Part shown: positions 42,690 through 55,329 of the stretch, piece by piece | Layout of the letters: each line of letters opens with the position of its first letter | How positions within the stretch are numbered: position 1 is the stretch's first letter | Origin: Oasisia sp. SBJ-2009 | Lineage: Eukaryota > Annelida > Polychaeta > Sabellida > Siboglinidae | Reading direction: 5' to 3' | Length of the DNA stretch: 64,000 nt | NCBI GenBank assembly: GCA_964017155.1 | Contig: OZ024867.1 | Span: 18,733,089 to 18,797,088, forward strand | Translations under genes and position numbers: made by a program | Notes under the pieces: generated by a model | Databases searched by the model: none | Seen by the model: the letters and a program-made list of their open reading frames with translations, nothing else | Told to the model about the DNA's origin: nothing

Positions 42690-43520
42690 AGTTAAAAACA
42701 TGGCAAACCGGTTTTTGAGAAGTATAAATACTTCACTGCGCCATAATCCGTGATAGATCTATACACAACCGTGACGGGGCTAGTGTATTTTCTTGATAAT
42801 GCAATTTTGGGTATTTGGTCTTGTTAGTGTTGTAAAATTATAGGTACTTCACTCTAAATCTAACCAGTTTCAAAGTATAAATTGTTTATATCATTACATG
42901 AACAACAGGCATTTATGCATCGTATGGAAACATGTGCCTTGTTTGTTTACACGAGAAATTTCGAATGACAGTGTAATAGATCCTACGGCTACGGCTACGG
43001 CTACGTAAAATTATGTCGACACCTACCTCGCACAATTTCGATATTCCTGGCTTCGCCTTCCACCCTTCACGATTCACATTACTGCCAATCTTTTCTTTTT
43101 AAAAGGGAAACCATATAACTTAAATTGTTGCTGTTATTGGAGCATCCCCAAGCAGAACAACAAGGCATTATATGCTGTACTGCTTGAAGACGCTCCAAAT
43201 GAGACCGAAAATGGTGTCCACATTCATCGACCAATAAAAAATTGGTACGTCATTGGCCAAACTATATCTATCTAAGGCTCTGGGAATCACGAGAAACTGA
43301 GAAGTGCGGTCTCTTATTATTATACGCTCGTTGATTTGCATCAATACATCAAAACGAGGCGCAAAACGACGCGAATGGCTGTAGTTGTCAGCGTTGGTAA
43401 GAATTAATTATTCTTCTTATCTTAGTAAATATTGCATAAGTGCCCCTAGAAACAACATATTATTAGAGCGTGTTGATTATTCAGTATGTTGCGCATTTGT
43501 TTTAAGTTTAACGAATCTTT
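42690..43520 (+). repeat. Rearranged ~1-kb repeat, copy 2
   Basis: Contiguous counterpart of copy 1 at 38150-39215. Shared words include GGTTTTTGAGAAGTATAAAT, ATCCGTGAT, GTGACGGGGCTAGTGT, TATGTCGA.ACCTACCTCGC and TGGCTTCGCCTTCCACCCTT. The right part (43260-43520) is the inverted partner of 38150-38420. 43521-43860 is AT-rich with nothing recognised. Confidence 0.8.
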
Positions 43521-44001
43521 AAAACAAAAACATTGAAGCAATAATCTTTGCGCACGGGTGCATAAAATCAATTGCATTTATTTAAATCTACAACAGTTAT
43601 ATTGCCATTAATGTTATTACAGCTTTGCTCTTTTAATTGATTTAATGTAACTTTATTTTAGGAAACAAATAAGCTACTAAGTATCCTAACATGTTTCATT
43701 TTTTTTTAAATATAAAACAGCCAAATCATGATATAAGTTAATTTGGTATTTCGCTGTGTCAGTAAACTGTAGCCATATCATATGTAGGCAGTGTAGCCGT
43801 AGCCGCGTAGGCCGATGCCATCTATCATATGGCACGTCTAATCAGACATACTGTTAAAATGTAAACATTTAACACGATTTAACAAGATGGCCACCTAGAG
43901 AATCAACTCTAGATGGCAGGTGGAAAAGGAAGCCGTTTGGCTTATTGAGAATCAAACCTATCTATCTAAGTACATCCCACCCGACTTAGCCTAACTCAGA
44001 C

Positions 44002-46268
44002 TTAGCCGTCGATTTTATTTTTAAATATATTAACACTACTAGCACCTACACAATCAGCTGACGATCTGTTCCATTCGTTTACTATTCTTTGCGAAAATAA
44101 AACTTTTCTAATATATAATCTACACTGCTTCTTTGCTAATGTAGCTCCGTGTCCTGTAGTCCTTCGCTCTTCTTTGACCGTGACAAAAATATTTCTGTCA
44201 ATATTTTCATACCCATTCAATATGCTAAGAACCTCAATCTGTTCTCCTCTCAATCTTCTAGGTTCTAGTGTTGTTAGACCACATTCGATTAGACGCATTT
44301 CATAACTAATATTCCTGAGTTTTGGTATCATATTTGTTGCTCTCCTTTGTACTCTTTCTAGCATATCAATATCCTTCTTACGATATCACATGGCTTGTAT
44401 GCAATATTCTAAATGAGGCCTAACTATTGTTTTATACAGCGGTATTATTAGTAATTTTGTTTGTACACTATATTTCGCCTAATTAATCCAATAATTTGGT
44501 TTCCCTTCGCTGCTGCAATGCCACACTGCTCTGATACCTTCATGTCAGCACTAATGGTTAACCCTAAGTCCTTTTCCTTTACAGTAATATTTAGTATAGT
44601 ATCACCCATTGTACGTTGTGCATCTTCATTGCCATGTTCTGTGTGGAAGACATAACCTGTTTGTGAAGCATGACCTCGCTTTTACAAACCCACGTTGAGA
44701 CGGAAACAAGAACAAGTAACACGAACATCAACCACGTGATCTTTACTTAGTCTTTCTAATAGTTTGCAAATCACTGATATTAAACTCACTGGTCTATTGT
44801 TCTCTGACTTGTTTCTTGAACCTTTTTTTTAACAATGGTATAATGTTTGCTTATTTCCATTATAACTGAACTATTCCCTCCTCTAATGACAAATTGAACA
44901 CTGTCGCGAGCGGTATGCTGATTTGTTCTACAATTTCCAATGTAGGTTTTCTGCCATTAAGAATTCCTCTGTTATTATGTTTCCATCACTACCTACTAGA
45001 GGACCGACCTTATCCTGAACTTTCTGTTTACTTCGAATATACGCATAACAACTCTTGCTGTCATGTCTTATATTAAAAGCTATTTTTTGTTCATAGTTTC
45101 TCTTTGAATTTCTAATTTCAGCTGTAGCTTGATTAAGTGCTTCTTTATAAATGGCATAGTCTTCTTCACTTCAAGTATGTCTATATGTCTTCCACATCAT
45201 TTGCTTGTACTTGATTTTTCTAATGGCTTCCTTCGATAAATGTTTCTTCTTTGACCGTTTCCCATGTTTTTTCAAGGGGACACATTTGTCAAAGACGGAG
45301 TCAATTTCACTCTTTAAGATATTCCAGCAATATGTTGCTGTCTTGTTCTTTTGTGTATTATTCCAGTCTATCTTTGCTAAATATTCCTTCATGTCCTTAT
45401 ATCTTCCTTTGTGAAATTTTTTCCTGTACCTTATTTTTCTGTTCCGGTCTCCTTTTACATTGATGATAAAATGTATGTGGTTGTGATCGCTTCATCCCAG
45501 TGGCTCACATATATTGACATTATCAACACATTCCTTCTGTGAGCTTTACACTGTATCCAATACGTTCTTGCCCCTGGTTGGTTCAAACACATCTTGAGAA
45601 AGGAAACTATCTTGGACACTATCTTGATCCTCTCTCCCAGTACTCTGTAGAGATGTCCACTGTATATGCCCATGGTTAAAATTCTCCATAATAATACAGT
45701 CCCGTTTACTCACTTCTTTTATAGCATTATGTACTTTTTCATTCTCTTCTATAGTTATGTTTGGACTACGATAAACTAACCCAACAGTTAACGTTGAGTT
45801 TCCTGTAACTATGTTACACCAGACAGCTTCTTCACATTCTGCTTCTTTTTCTAATTTTATTTCATGAGCCTGGATGGATTCTTTAATATATAAAATAACT
45901 CCACTTCCCCTTCTTCCTAATCTACGTTTCCTAAACATTACATATCCTGTCATTCCTAATTCGGCATCTGATATATCGGGGGTGACCCAAGATTCAGCTA
46001 CACCTATTATGTGAGGGTCAATATCTTCTACCATAATGTTTAGTTCATTTCTTTTGTTTACTATGCTCCTTGCATTTAAACAAACACATTTATTACCAAA
46101 TTCCATAGGGCTTTCCATGCTGTTCTTTGCTGATTTCTTGTTGCTGTCTTTAGCTATGCCTCTAGTATTTGGCTTCTCTGTGTATCCCCCCTGCGAAACT
46201 AGTTTAAAAATTGCAACCTGTTCCTCTGTCCATAGATCGAAGCAGGTTGTCGGAGAACACTGCTGCAC
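44002..46268 (-). pseudogene. CR1 ORF2 remnant, copy 2
   Basis: The best-preserved part is the endonuclease at 46268-45546: CVCLNARSIVNKRNELNIMV, GVAESWVTPD, GRRGSGVILYIKESI, VGLVYRSPN and a GDFNH-equivalent written MENFNHG (Asp changed to Asn). A KKHLSKEAIRKIKYKQ linker lies near 45240. RT motifs are mostly deleted, and the C-terminal NEWN.SSADCVGASSVNIF ends near 44010. Non-functional. Confidence 0.88.
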
Positions 46269-46902
46269 CTTTTCCGCTTAGATGGAGGCCATCTCTCATA
46301 TACATGTCTTCTTTTCCAACAAAGTATCCCCACAACACTACAAATCCAACTCCTTCTTCTCCACACATCTGCCCTACTAGTGCGTTAATTGCCATATTCT
46401 TGCAGTTTCTATAAGTTGCTCCCCTTCCCCTCATCACTGGCAATATTCCTGAGAGAATGTAATCTGTTCAACTCTTGTCTTCTTCTGTGTCTCTACCAAC
46501 TCTCTGTACCTCTGTACTATCCTGGTTGTTCCATCCCTGTCCGCATTGTTCGTCCCTACATTTACTAATATAGTTCCTCCCTGGCCATGCCCTAATACGT
46601 TCTCTACCCGTTCAGTCACATGCTCTATTCTAGCCCCCGGAAGAAAACAACACCGTCTTCTCCTTTGCTTAATGTCCTGTCCGTATTACGCAAAATGGAG
46701 ACTCCTATAAATACCCTTTCTGTTCTCAATGCCCCCTCGATCGATCAGTGCTTCTCCGTTTTGCATCTCCCTGGATGCTGACTTTTCCCCCTACAGCTTT
46801 CTCTGTTGTTCGTTTCTTTCCTGCCTCTTTTCTTCCTGACATCATCCTTGTTATTGACTTCCGTTTGTCACATCTACTCTCAGTTCTTTTCTTCCCTTCG
46901 TC

Positions 46903-46913
46903 TTTCCTCCAGT
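46903..46913 (+). repeat. Target-site duplication TTTCCTCCAGT (left)
   Basis: An 11-bp direct repeat, identical to 47206-47216, flanking a 292-bp LINE insertion exactly. Confidence 0.85.
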
Positions 46914-47205
46914 CATCATGCAGTCGGTCGCGAAGCGACAAAGACTGCTTCCATCACTTGACTGTTGCACTCCATTTATCTTTCTGCTGTGAGAGTGATG
47001 TCCATGAGTCGATCTTTATGTCTCTCAGCTTCAGGTTTCTCTTGATGGTATCTTTGAACCGGAGACGAGGGCGCCCTCTCTTTCTGTGACCAGAAGACAG
47101 TTGGGAGTAGAGAACCTGTTTTGGTAGCCTCTCTGGTGACATCCTCATGAGGTGTCCAGTCCACCGGAGATTCTTTCTGATGAGAAGATCTTCCATTTCC
47201 TTCCA
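46914..47205 (-). mobile_element. 5'-truncated LINE insertion nested in CR1 ORF1
   Basis: The minus-strand frame reads RWTGHLMRMSPERLPKQVLY, GHRKRGRPRLRFKDTIKRNL and DSWTSLSQQKDKW, the C-terminal tail common to several endonuclease/RT LINE families, and ends in GACTGCATGATG. A perfect 11-bp duplication on both sides shows target-primed insertion. The frame is still largely readable, so the event is younger than the host CR1. Confidence 0.85.
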
Positions 47206-47216
47206 TTTCCTCCAGT
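47206..47216 (+). repeat. Target-site duplication TTTCCTCCAGT (right)
   Basis: Second copy of the 11-bp duplication bounding the nested LINE fragment. Confidence 0.85.
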
Positions 47217-47589
47217 AGCATCTACTTATATCATCTGCAGTCCCCTTGTCCCTCCCTCCTTCTCTACTTTTACTTTATCTACTGTCTCCTTCCTGCATGC
47301 CATGTTTTCTGTTGTTCTTTCTCCATTTGTTTTCCTTGCTACCGCCCTCCCTCCTCTCTCCATCCCCTTCACAATATCCGTTAGCCTAGCTAGCTCTGAT
47401 GTCAGACAGTCCACTTTCCAACACCCTAAACATTGGAAAGTAAACACTCCCTCCGTTGTCTCTGACCAAGACCTTCCGCAGTCAAAATCCACCAAGCTGT
47501 GGCAGTGATCACACACCAAGTGCCTCCTTGCCTTCACTTTTCTTTATGACTGACGAGTACTAAACGTTAATACTTGTATTTCATACTCC

Positions 47590-48930
47590 CCTCTGACAAG
47601 CCTGTGGCCAGTTTCATAAACCGTATTTAGTCTACGCGTTTACTTAGCGTGCGTGAACCCCAATTCTTGAATAGCTAAGTAGTTGCGTAAAACAAAATTA
47701 CGCGGGTTTTATGTAGCGTACTTAACCTAGTTCTTAACTATGTAAGGCCGTAAATCTGTCACGTGGTAAGATTGACGTCATGATACGGACAACCCCCGGG
47801 ATTCCCCTTCCATGTGTTGCCTGCTCGAAGAGTTTGGCGAGAATGCGTCAGTTCTCCAGAACAGACTGACAAACTCCGTAATAAATAAACGGAAGAAACA
47901 AATCTGGGAGGCAATGACAATGTGTGCCAAAGTAAATTCGCGTGGAACGGAACGGCGAACCATTGGCATTGCCGAACTAAAAAAGAAATGGGCGGAGATG
48001 AAAAGCGTTAGTCTACGCATCAGCTCCGCTCGTTACTACCCCAAGTCTGGAGGTGGCAAGAAGGACAAGGAGCCTTGGTTCGCCGACTAAGTGCTCGACG
48101 CGCTCGGAGTCGACACTGCGCTCTTTGAAGGCATCGTCGGTAAGTACGACTAGCATAAATTATTTATACATATAGGTGGAGGGGATTCATCAGATCATGG
48201 TCTGTTTGGAGAGCTTCTCCTGACGCAGCCTGATGAACAAGGTGAACATAATAATATTACCTCGTGTGTATATAATATTGAGTCATTCACTATCACACGG
48301 TGTGTGTGGATTGGCACAATTTATTAAATAATCGCACAGTTTATAAAAGTAATCAATGGAATTACATTGATAAGGAAGAACAGCTACTCTGTAATATAAT
48401 TACTTACTTCATGATTGATTAGGACACACGATAATAAGTCAGAACGCTTATGTAAACAATAATCAGGCATAACATGAAAACATAAATTCTTACTATTTTA
48501 TAAGATGTACATAGTTTCAATCAGTCGTAAGGAAACCGTTGTTTCTACCGCAAGTGTAACATAGATGGTTGTTATTCAGAAGCGTCTCAAGTCAAACACT
48601 CAGGTCGACTCTCTTGTCAATGCGGTGGTCATGGCAATTGATGATAACAAGATGGTGATGTCCACTCCCACCGACGCGATGATTCCATCCACCCCAGTCG
48701 ACACTTCCCAAGCTTATGACGTGACGTTGACGCCGGTCACATCCATGCAAACACCCCAGCGACAGGTAGTCGAACCAAGCAACACTCACCTGGCGAACAT
48801 ACACAAGAGGAGACGTGTACAAGACAACTACCACGATCTGGTGGCAGAGGAGAGAGTAAAAGTGAAGCTGGAGAGTAGTATAGTATGTGGTTATCGTGGT
48901 ATGCTTGGCGCGGCGGATAGGTCGTGTACT
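47590..48930 (+). mobile_element. Harbinger/PIF-like transposon remnant
   Basis: Begins with GTGGCCAGTTTCATAAACCG, a style of terminus common in such elements, and carries a Myb/SANT gene in three exons. No DDE transposase is present. The right end is replaced at about 48880 by a foldback-family terminus (AGTAGTATAGTATGTGG, then GGCGCGGCGGATAGGTCGTG). Boundaries are approximate. Confidence 0.5.
47812..48900 (+). pseudogene. Myb/SANT-like DNA-binding protein of a DNA transposon
   Basis: Exon 1 (to donor G|GTAAGT at 48139) encodes INKRKKQIWEAM, then TIGIAELKKKWAEMKS and SGGGKKDKEPWFAD, the Myb/SANT-like fold typical of Harbinger accessory proteins. An in-frame TAA interrupts it before VLDALGVDTALFEGIVG. 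Exon 2 (48176-48241, phase 1-1) encodes GGGDSSDHGLFGELLL. A third frame from 48565 ends in HKRRRVQDNYHDLVAEER. In active elements this protein helps bind transposon ends and import the transposase. The stop codon and missing end suggest that it is dead. Confidence 0.65.
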
Positions 48931-49051
48931 CCTAAAGACACATTTATTTAAATTAGCGTACTTCCAGTGAGGAACTGTTCTGTGTGACACTCTCATGATA
49001 ATGTATTTGATGAATCACTACTTTTATTAGTATTATTTTATAGCTACTTTG

Positions 49052-49300
<249 letters not shown>

Positions 49301-49485
49301 TATATTCTTAAGTATTAATTAGGTATTATTTTATTGTATAATAATTATGTTTTACTTTTTAAATTAATGTTATCTATTTATATTTACGAAATTTTAGAAA
49401 CAACATCCTATATCTTAATTATTTGCTATACGAATGTATGTATAAGTGTATATATATATTTATTTCAATTTTTTTTTATTAATTC

Positions 49486-49487
<2 letters not shown>

Positions 49488-49562
<75 letters not shown>
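49488..49562. repeat. (TA)n microsatellite
   Basis: About 75 bp of pure TA. The following sequence TGTGTACGCGCCTATGAACG, GAGATACGGTGCTTTATAAA is similar to sequence at 722-772 after the first TA array, so both arrays may sit in the tail of the same repeat family. Confidence 0.85.
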
Positions 49563-49563
<1 letters not shown>

Positions 49564-49884
49564 TTTAAGATCTGTTTGTATGATTCTATGTACATTTTAT
49601 TGTAATGTGTGTACGCGCCTATGAACGGGCTGGTCCCGGAGATACGGTGCTTTATAAATGCTTGTACTAAAAATAATAATAATAATAAAAAAGCTTGGGA
49701 AATGACACAAAATGGTATTACAATTTGAAAGTATAACTTCAGAAGTACTGATTTATATAATGGCTGATCCACACTGAGACCTTGTTTGCAATGGTAAGTT
49801 TCATTTGGGCATTGACAGAGTGTACATTTTACACCATTGATATTTAAACGACAAATATTTCAGATTACGTTCTCATAGAATAGG

Positions 49885-52800
49885 TTATTCCCCATTCTCA
49901 CTAGCTCCCCTCTTCCTCCATACTATCACCTTCATCCTCATTATCATATCTAGCTTCATTCTCATCATGTTTAGTGAAAGGATTGCAGCACGTGGTTTCG
50001 CCAACACAATAACAGTATGGCGTGCAAGACAATCCTGCAGAATGACTGCTACATGCATGACTGCTGCAAGCTCTCCCGACAGTTTTGCATTGGCAGTTGA
50101 TGACGTCCATGAGGGCAGGAGGAGCAGCTGGTCCTCTTGCAATGCGTGACCAACTCCTAAGATATGTCAACTAAGCGATGTCAACAGCAGGCGGAGTTTG
50201 CTGATCTGCTGCCTTCCAGAGCACTACTTGGTAGTGTGCTCGCAGGATGTGATATGACAAATTAGCGTCTATCGGTGGAAGAGTTTTGACACATACATCT
50301 TTCCCTATTGTCATTTTGGTGTAGAGCGCATACCTGGCAGAAGTCATGGTTTCGCCTGCAGTAACACCACAGAGCGAGCAAATAAATTTGCTTCCAGTCT
50401 CTAGCAAATTTTGGTTGTTAGCACTCTGTTCACCGAATACAGTGTAGAGGCCAAAGTGGTCGGCGGACTTCAGTACCTTTAGCGCCGTCGCTTTGCCATT
50501 ACCAAATGGATAGGACACAGTATCGCAGCCTGATAATGCATGCATACCGAGCAATTGGAGGGATTTCGCACCAAGGAGCGAAACACTTTCATTGGTATTG
50601 AGGATAGCCCACACCATCGATCTAGCTGCACACGGGCTGTCATCTGCAATCTCCACACCCAGAACATAAGCAGAACAAAGACGTCAGTGTCATCGTTGAT
50701 CATTCGTACAATGTTCTTACCATTCTTTACATCTTCCAGAAGATAACTGATGGTGGTAATATCTGCTTCATCATAGCTGTACATACTCTTCTCTCTTCCA
50801 ACCATCGTCACGGCGTTGCCCAACTTGAAAGTGGAGAGAACTTTGACGAGAGCCTTCTTATTTGCTTTGCTCTTTATGATGGCATCGCAGCATGGGAGCT
50901 TGCTTGATGTTGTGATATTGTAGTTAACAGCCCCTTCACCTGCACGCCGGATTCGCTCATGATCTCTTGCTGACCTGTCATCATAGCGATCGAAGATGAC
51001 CAGCACTTCTGGTGGTTGGTACTGACCGAGTATGTCCTTCATGCTGTTGGCGAGACCTGAAGCAGACCCAGCACATGGCCAAACAATGTGATATAGCAGT
51101 TGTTGGCCATCGACGATGACTATGTCTGGAGCATCTGGCTGAAGATCATCCACTTTCAGTTTAGAAACGAGAGTGGATTTTGTCCCTGTCCTCAGACATC
51201 CATATTCATCAATGATTGATGCAGGAACAGCGCACAATTCATAGTCATAGAGTGTTTGAAGTTCGACTTGCCGGAGCTGCCCTATTGTGATGAGACGACG
51301 GTATAGTGATGCCATGTCATAGAGCGTCTTATCACCTATGGCTACGCCACATTTGATAGATTCCATGGTTTTGACTTTTCTTTTCAGGGGACCGTGGAAG
51401 GCACCAGGTAATTACGATCTGAAGTCAAGGAGCATGCTTTCCCCCATCTTGAGGGTTTCCTGGACGTTGACAGAACGATTCGCCAGTTTGCCATTAATGA
51501 TGTTATAGAGGCTTGAACTTGTCAGTTTGAGAGAATGGGAATGCTTCTTCAACTCTTCGTAAACACGATTCCTCTCATCTGTATCGAGTGTGCGTCTCTT
51601 CTCTCCTTGCTCCTTACGTTTCTCCTCCTTCATCTCATCATCAGCTGAATGCATTGACTCTATGGCGAGTGTGACATGGGCACATATGGGGTAGGACTCC
51701 ACCCAAATTGCCAGTTGGTCTTCTGACATGGTTAATCCATTCAAGCCCCCAGGCATCTTACCCTTCTTGATGCATGTTTGCTCTCCAAACTGGTCTGCAG
51801 ACACATCATTCCATGTGCCTGGCCTATGACGACATATATGAGCACCTGCTAACAGATCGATCTTGGCATCATCTGGCAACATATTCTGCATTTCCATCAC
51901 ATGCGATATAATGTAACTAGCGTTTTGCCAGTGGCCAGCTGCGAAGAAGTAGGGTAGCATATGCTGGAAGCAGTGCTGCTGCAAAAGATAATCACAGTCG
52001 CGCTCAGCACGTTCGAATTGGTGCGCAATGAGCATAGGCCGTATAAGGCAGTCAACCTACAGCCTACCGGTTGGGTGTTCCCGAGCTGTGTCAAGATACT
52101 GAGTGATATCTTCGAATGTCGTGGGACCATCTTTGAGGAAGTCGTATAATAACGAATACGAAAGGTACCATACAAAAGTCACGCCTTGCCATTCATGATC
52201 GATGTCAGGCTACTAAATGTAGCCCGAACCAGTACTTCAAGTCCACTAGCTTTCATCAAGTTTCCAATACCGCTATTAAATTACATGAGGGTGTGCATAC
52301 CACCAGGTCGAAGAATGACTGACTTGAAGCGGTTTCCACGACTGGCCCACTTGCGTTGCTACGATGTAAAGTTGCATGACACCGGATATATTTGAGGTCT
52401 TCATCCCAAGTTCAGTGAGAGTTCTCTCTAAGTATGACGGCGTCGTGAGAACAGTGTCAGGTGCGTCTATCAGAGGACCAAACATGCAGGTAGTGGCTGG
52501 TCTAGGGGAATATTCCACTCTCGCCCAAGCAGAAATATAGCCTCTCCATTCGATAGGGTTTGTATCTTGCAGGAGGGAGTTCAGCCGTTGAGTGTCCACG
52601 ATCTGTTCTACACCTCCCAGTAACGCACATACATCAGTGAATGATGGGCCATACTTACATACCACAAGAGGTCACTTTCTTCGTGCCTGTGTACCGTTCC
52701 ATCGCAACGGATTTACTTCCAAGCCGAAGAGATGCGATTTCTTCACGCTTACAAAGTCGTGGAATGGTTAGGTTCAGCAGGCCAGCCTTTGCACTGCCAC

Positions 52801-53140
52801 ATTCTAGAACACCCGAAGGGTGCTGTTGAAACTATATTGCCATGGCGTGTGTCTCACGGCGACCATTGGGTGTGCACACAATGAGGTCAAAATTGTCAAA
52901 TAAGCCGAATATCGGACCTACTCTCCGCATCAAGCCGATCGCTTCATGAACCTCATCATATGTTGTGACGATATCATGCTCGTTGAGCAACTTTACCAAT
53001 TCCGAACTACCAAATTTATGATGCAACTTCACAGCAAGACCAAGAGTGGTTTGATTTGTGGAGTTGGGAATGTGCTGTTGAATGCACTGTGATATGGTTG
53101 TCGTACATGGGTTCTCGTTGCCGTAAATGAGTTCGCGTTA
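49885..53140 (-). pseudogene. PIN-like/CXC-tail protein family member, copy A (broken)
   Basis: Minus-strand blocks in order: LAVKLHHKFGSSELVKLLNE (53040) and DNFDLIVCTPNGRRETHAMA; YGPSFTDVCALLGGVEQIVD (52640); QHCFQHMLPYFFAAGHWQNA and AGAHICRHRPGTWNDVSADQ (51990-51800); KCGVAIGDKTLYDMASLYRR (51360). A nuclease-like region follows with VIVDGQQLLYHIVWPCAG, VLVIFDRYDDRSARDHER, EADITTISYLLED and NDDTDVFVLL. A one-base shift near 50620 precedes GMHALSGCDTVSYPFGNGK and LRAHYQVVLWKAADQQTPP. The tail is a tesmin-like cysteine-rich domain (INCQCKT, CYCVG.TTCCNP) at 50090-49980. Such multi-copy proteins are widespread in marine animals; function is unestablished. Confidence 0.75.
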
Positions 53141-53947
53141 CATCCCGGTAGCCATGATATTTTAAAGTGGTGTATGTTTATATTTTATAAGAACAAATTA
53201 ATTGGATGTGAATGCTTACTTTTAATTCCTCGTAATGTTAAAACAGTACATGTATATATTTCACGTATAATTAAGACAGTACAAGTATATACCAGTGCTA
53301 TGTTCTTGCCCGTATGCTAAAACGTAGGAATAGGCACAAAATCGTGGTTCTTGCATATGTCATGTTAAATTACGGCCATTTTGAATATTATTCGGTTTTC
53401 TTGGGCGGGCATCAGTTGAAATGTTTCCTTTTATTCCCTGATATGGTAAAACATAGGAATGGACAAAATAAAATCATATTTCTATAGCAAAATGCAATCA
53501 AACTATGCTCGATATTGGCTATGGTTGGTGAAAATGGCGGCCATTTTGAATTATGGTCACGTGAACAAAGTCGGACTTTATTATAAACGGTTCCATTGAA
53601 TTCCTCGTACCTCAAAAAATGCGTGTACATAACAAGAAATATGTTCCTAACATGATGTAGTGTAAAGATGAACACATTTTGTAATTTGCCAGGATCACGG
53701 CAGCCATCTTGGATTTTCGTGGTTCCCACGAGTTGCCCAAGGATGGCGCATTGCCATCCAACGGATTTGAGTTCAGGGACACATAATCTATATGAATCAG
53801 CAAAAAAACCTTAGACGACCAACCATTTCCAGGTTCCCTACAGTACAGTATAGGGTGGCAACTCGACTATGTGCCTTTCACTCGTTTTTTCACGGGTTGT
53901 AGCTTTCAAACTGTCACATCGGTACGTGTCCCAGATTATGTCAATCC
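53141..53947. other. Stretch between the two family copies, nothing recognised
   Basis: Contains several imperfect copies of an AT-rich segment with AATTCCTCGTA and AATGGCGGCCATTTTGAAT words but no coding motif that I can assign. Confidence 0.45.
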
Positions 53948-55068
53948 TTAAACAACATTGTAGTTGTCCTTCAGTCCAGGGAATGAAGATGGTGTCAGTG
54001 TAATCGCCGAACGTTGCTGTCTTGTCAATGCATGCACTATCGCAGCACCATCGAATACATTGGCATTAAAACGAGAAGGTGTTTCTTGTTGGAAATGTTG
54101 TTCAAGCTCAATGCAACAGCTCATGTTTGGTGTTTCCCATGCAATGACAATGATGGCGGCCACGGATGGTTTTCATGTGGAAACAATATTCGCGTCTGGT
54201 GTTGCGAACTTGCGCAGCAACGAACAGCTGTTGAAGAGGTTACGTTCACTCTTCATTTGATGAAACTGTTGTTTTGCTTTCCCGTTTGTCGTAGTGAAGT
54301 GACAACGGTTGAATTATACCATTTTTTTTCTTGATGGCCTTGTAGATCGAGATCTTCCTTTCAATAAGCACATCGTTGACGTATTTTGAATACTGCTATT
54401 TTCCATGACTTTCCATTGAGTTCAGTCGTTGATGCAGTCGTGGTTGTCATACATTCGTTGGATTGATTTCCCATTGAACTGATTTCCCATTGTCAAGAGC
54501 ACATCGCACATGTTGGTAACCTGTTTCTTAAAGGTTTACTAGCTTCCATGTCCTTGTTAATGATTCAGTGTGTGCTGGTCGGGCGTGCAACCAATGTTCT
54601 CAAACTCCCTGAGGATCATGACTTCCTCAGGTTCTGCCACCATCCATCGCTTAAGGGCAGCAAGAGTTCGAGTGAGGCCGACGGCACCACCTGCACTCTT
54701 AACGGATTCGTTTTGTTTTGCTGGTGCGCTTGGTCAAGAGGCATGCTCGAGAAATTTCGTTTCGTCTTTGTGAGCACCAAGTGGTTTTTGAACTCATCTC
54801 TGATTTCAAGTAGAAGGGCGTTCATCTTCCTTCTGTGAACAGGTACCCAGCGGACGTAGTTCGTGTGGTCAGTAACAAAAAAAGCTGCCAGTGCCTCTAC
54901 GATATCTATGTGGAGAGAATAATTCCTTTCTCTATGTGATCGGACAAAGATGAGGAGAAACAGTTCAATCCGCAGGATTTTGTCGCAAAACCCAAACGTT
55001 GGACTGTTCTGAATCACCTTACCTTTACAGTGTTTAACAAGGTTTAACAAGTTGCCGTCCAGAACCAA
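53948..55068 (-). pseudogene. PIN-like/CXC-tail family member, copy B (N-terminal and middle fragments)
   Basis: 55068-54616 encodes LRIELFLLIFVRSHRERNYS, then FFVTDHTNYVRWVPVHRRKM and FSSMPLDQAH. After a frameshift it continues SVKSAGGAVGLTRTLAALKR and EEVMILREFENIGC. Further down, 54163-53948 has NANVFDGAAIVHAL, the start of the nuclease-like region. The same region in copy A reads differently (VDGQQLLYHIV), so the copies represent two subfamilies. Truncated and frameshifted. Confidence 0.65.
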
Positions 55069-55115
55069 GCTCCAGACCGCATGTGAACAAGAAAGCCTAT
55101 GGCTTATTGAGTGTT
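55025..55115 (-). mobile_element. CR1-type 3' tail fragment
   Basis: TTTAACAAGGTTTAACAAGT followed by AGAAAGCCTATGGCTTATTG matches the layout of the CR1 3' ends at 9470-9530 and 43870-43950. No coding part is attached. 55116-55330 is AT-rich with AAAATAAATA words. Confidence 0.55.
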
Positions 55116-55329
55116 CACTTAAAATTATAAATATACATTATTATAAAATGCACTAATATGCTACTAATTAAAATACTTTGTCTCTAAAAATACATAAGTA
55201 AAATAAAAAGTATACGTTGTCTCTAAAAAATATACAAGTAAAATAAATAAATACATAAAATATCCTAAAATAACACAATTTGTTATAATAATAAATCAAT
55301 TAAAATAAATATATGAATACATAATTTAA

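Larger units (their letters stand above)
46204..47537 (-). pseudogene. CR1 ORF1 remnant, copy 2 (esterase His retained)
   Basis: The N-terminal finger region (RRHLVCDHCHS, FQCLGCWKVDC) is at 47537-47390, followed by the charged linker up to about 47217. After the nested insertion the linker resumes (KRKSITRMMSGRKEAGKK), then the esterase with VNVGTNNADRDGTTRIVQRY and RDGLHLSGKG. The D-G-L-H block keeps the histidine that copy 1 has lost. Several frameshifts separate the blocks. Confidence 0.85.
43866..47545 (-). mobile_element. CR1-like LINE, copy 2 (deleted RT, nested insertion)
   Basis: Same family and orientation as the 9.5-13.3 kb copy, with the same TCTTGTTAAA-type 3' end at 43866-43885. 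It retains ORF1 N-terminus and esterase, a more complete endonuclease than copy 1, but only pieces of the RT: the segment between about 44660 and 44700 omits roughly 450 bp of RT core. ORF1 is split by a 292-bp insertion of a different LINE. Confidence 0.9.
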
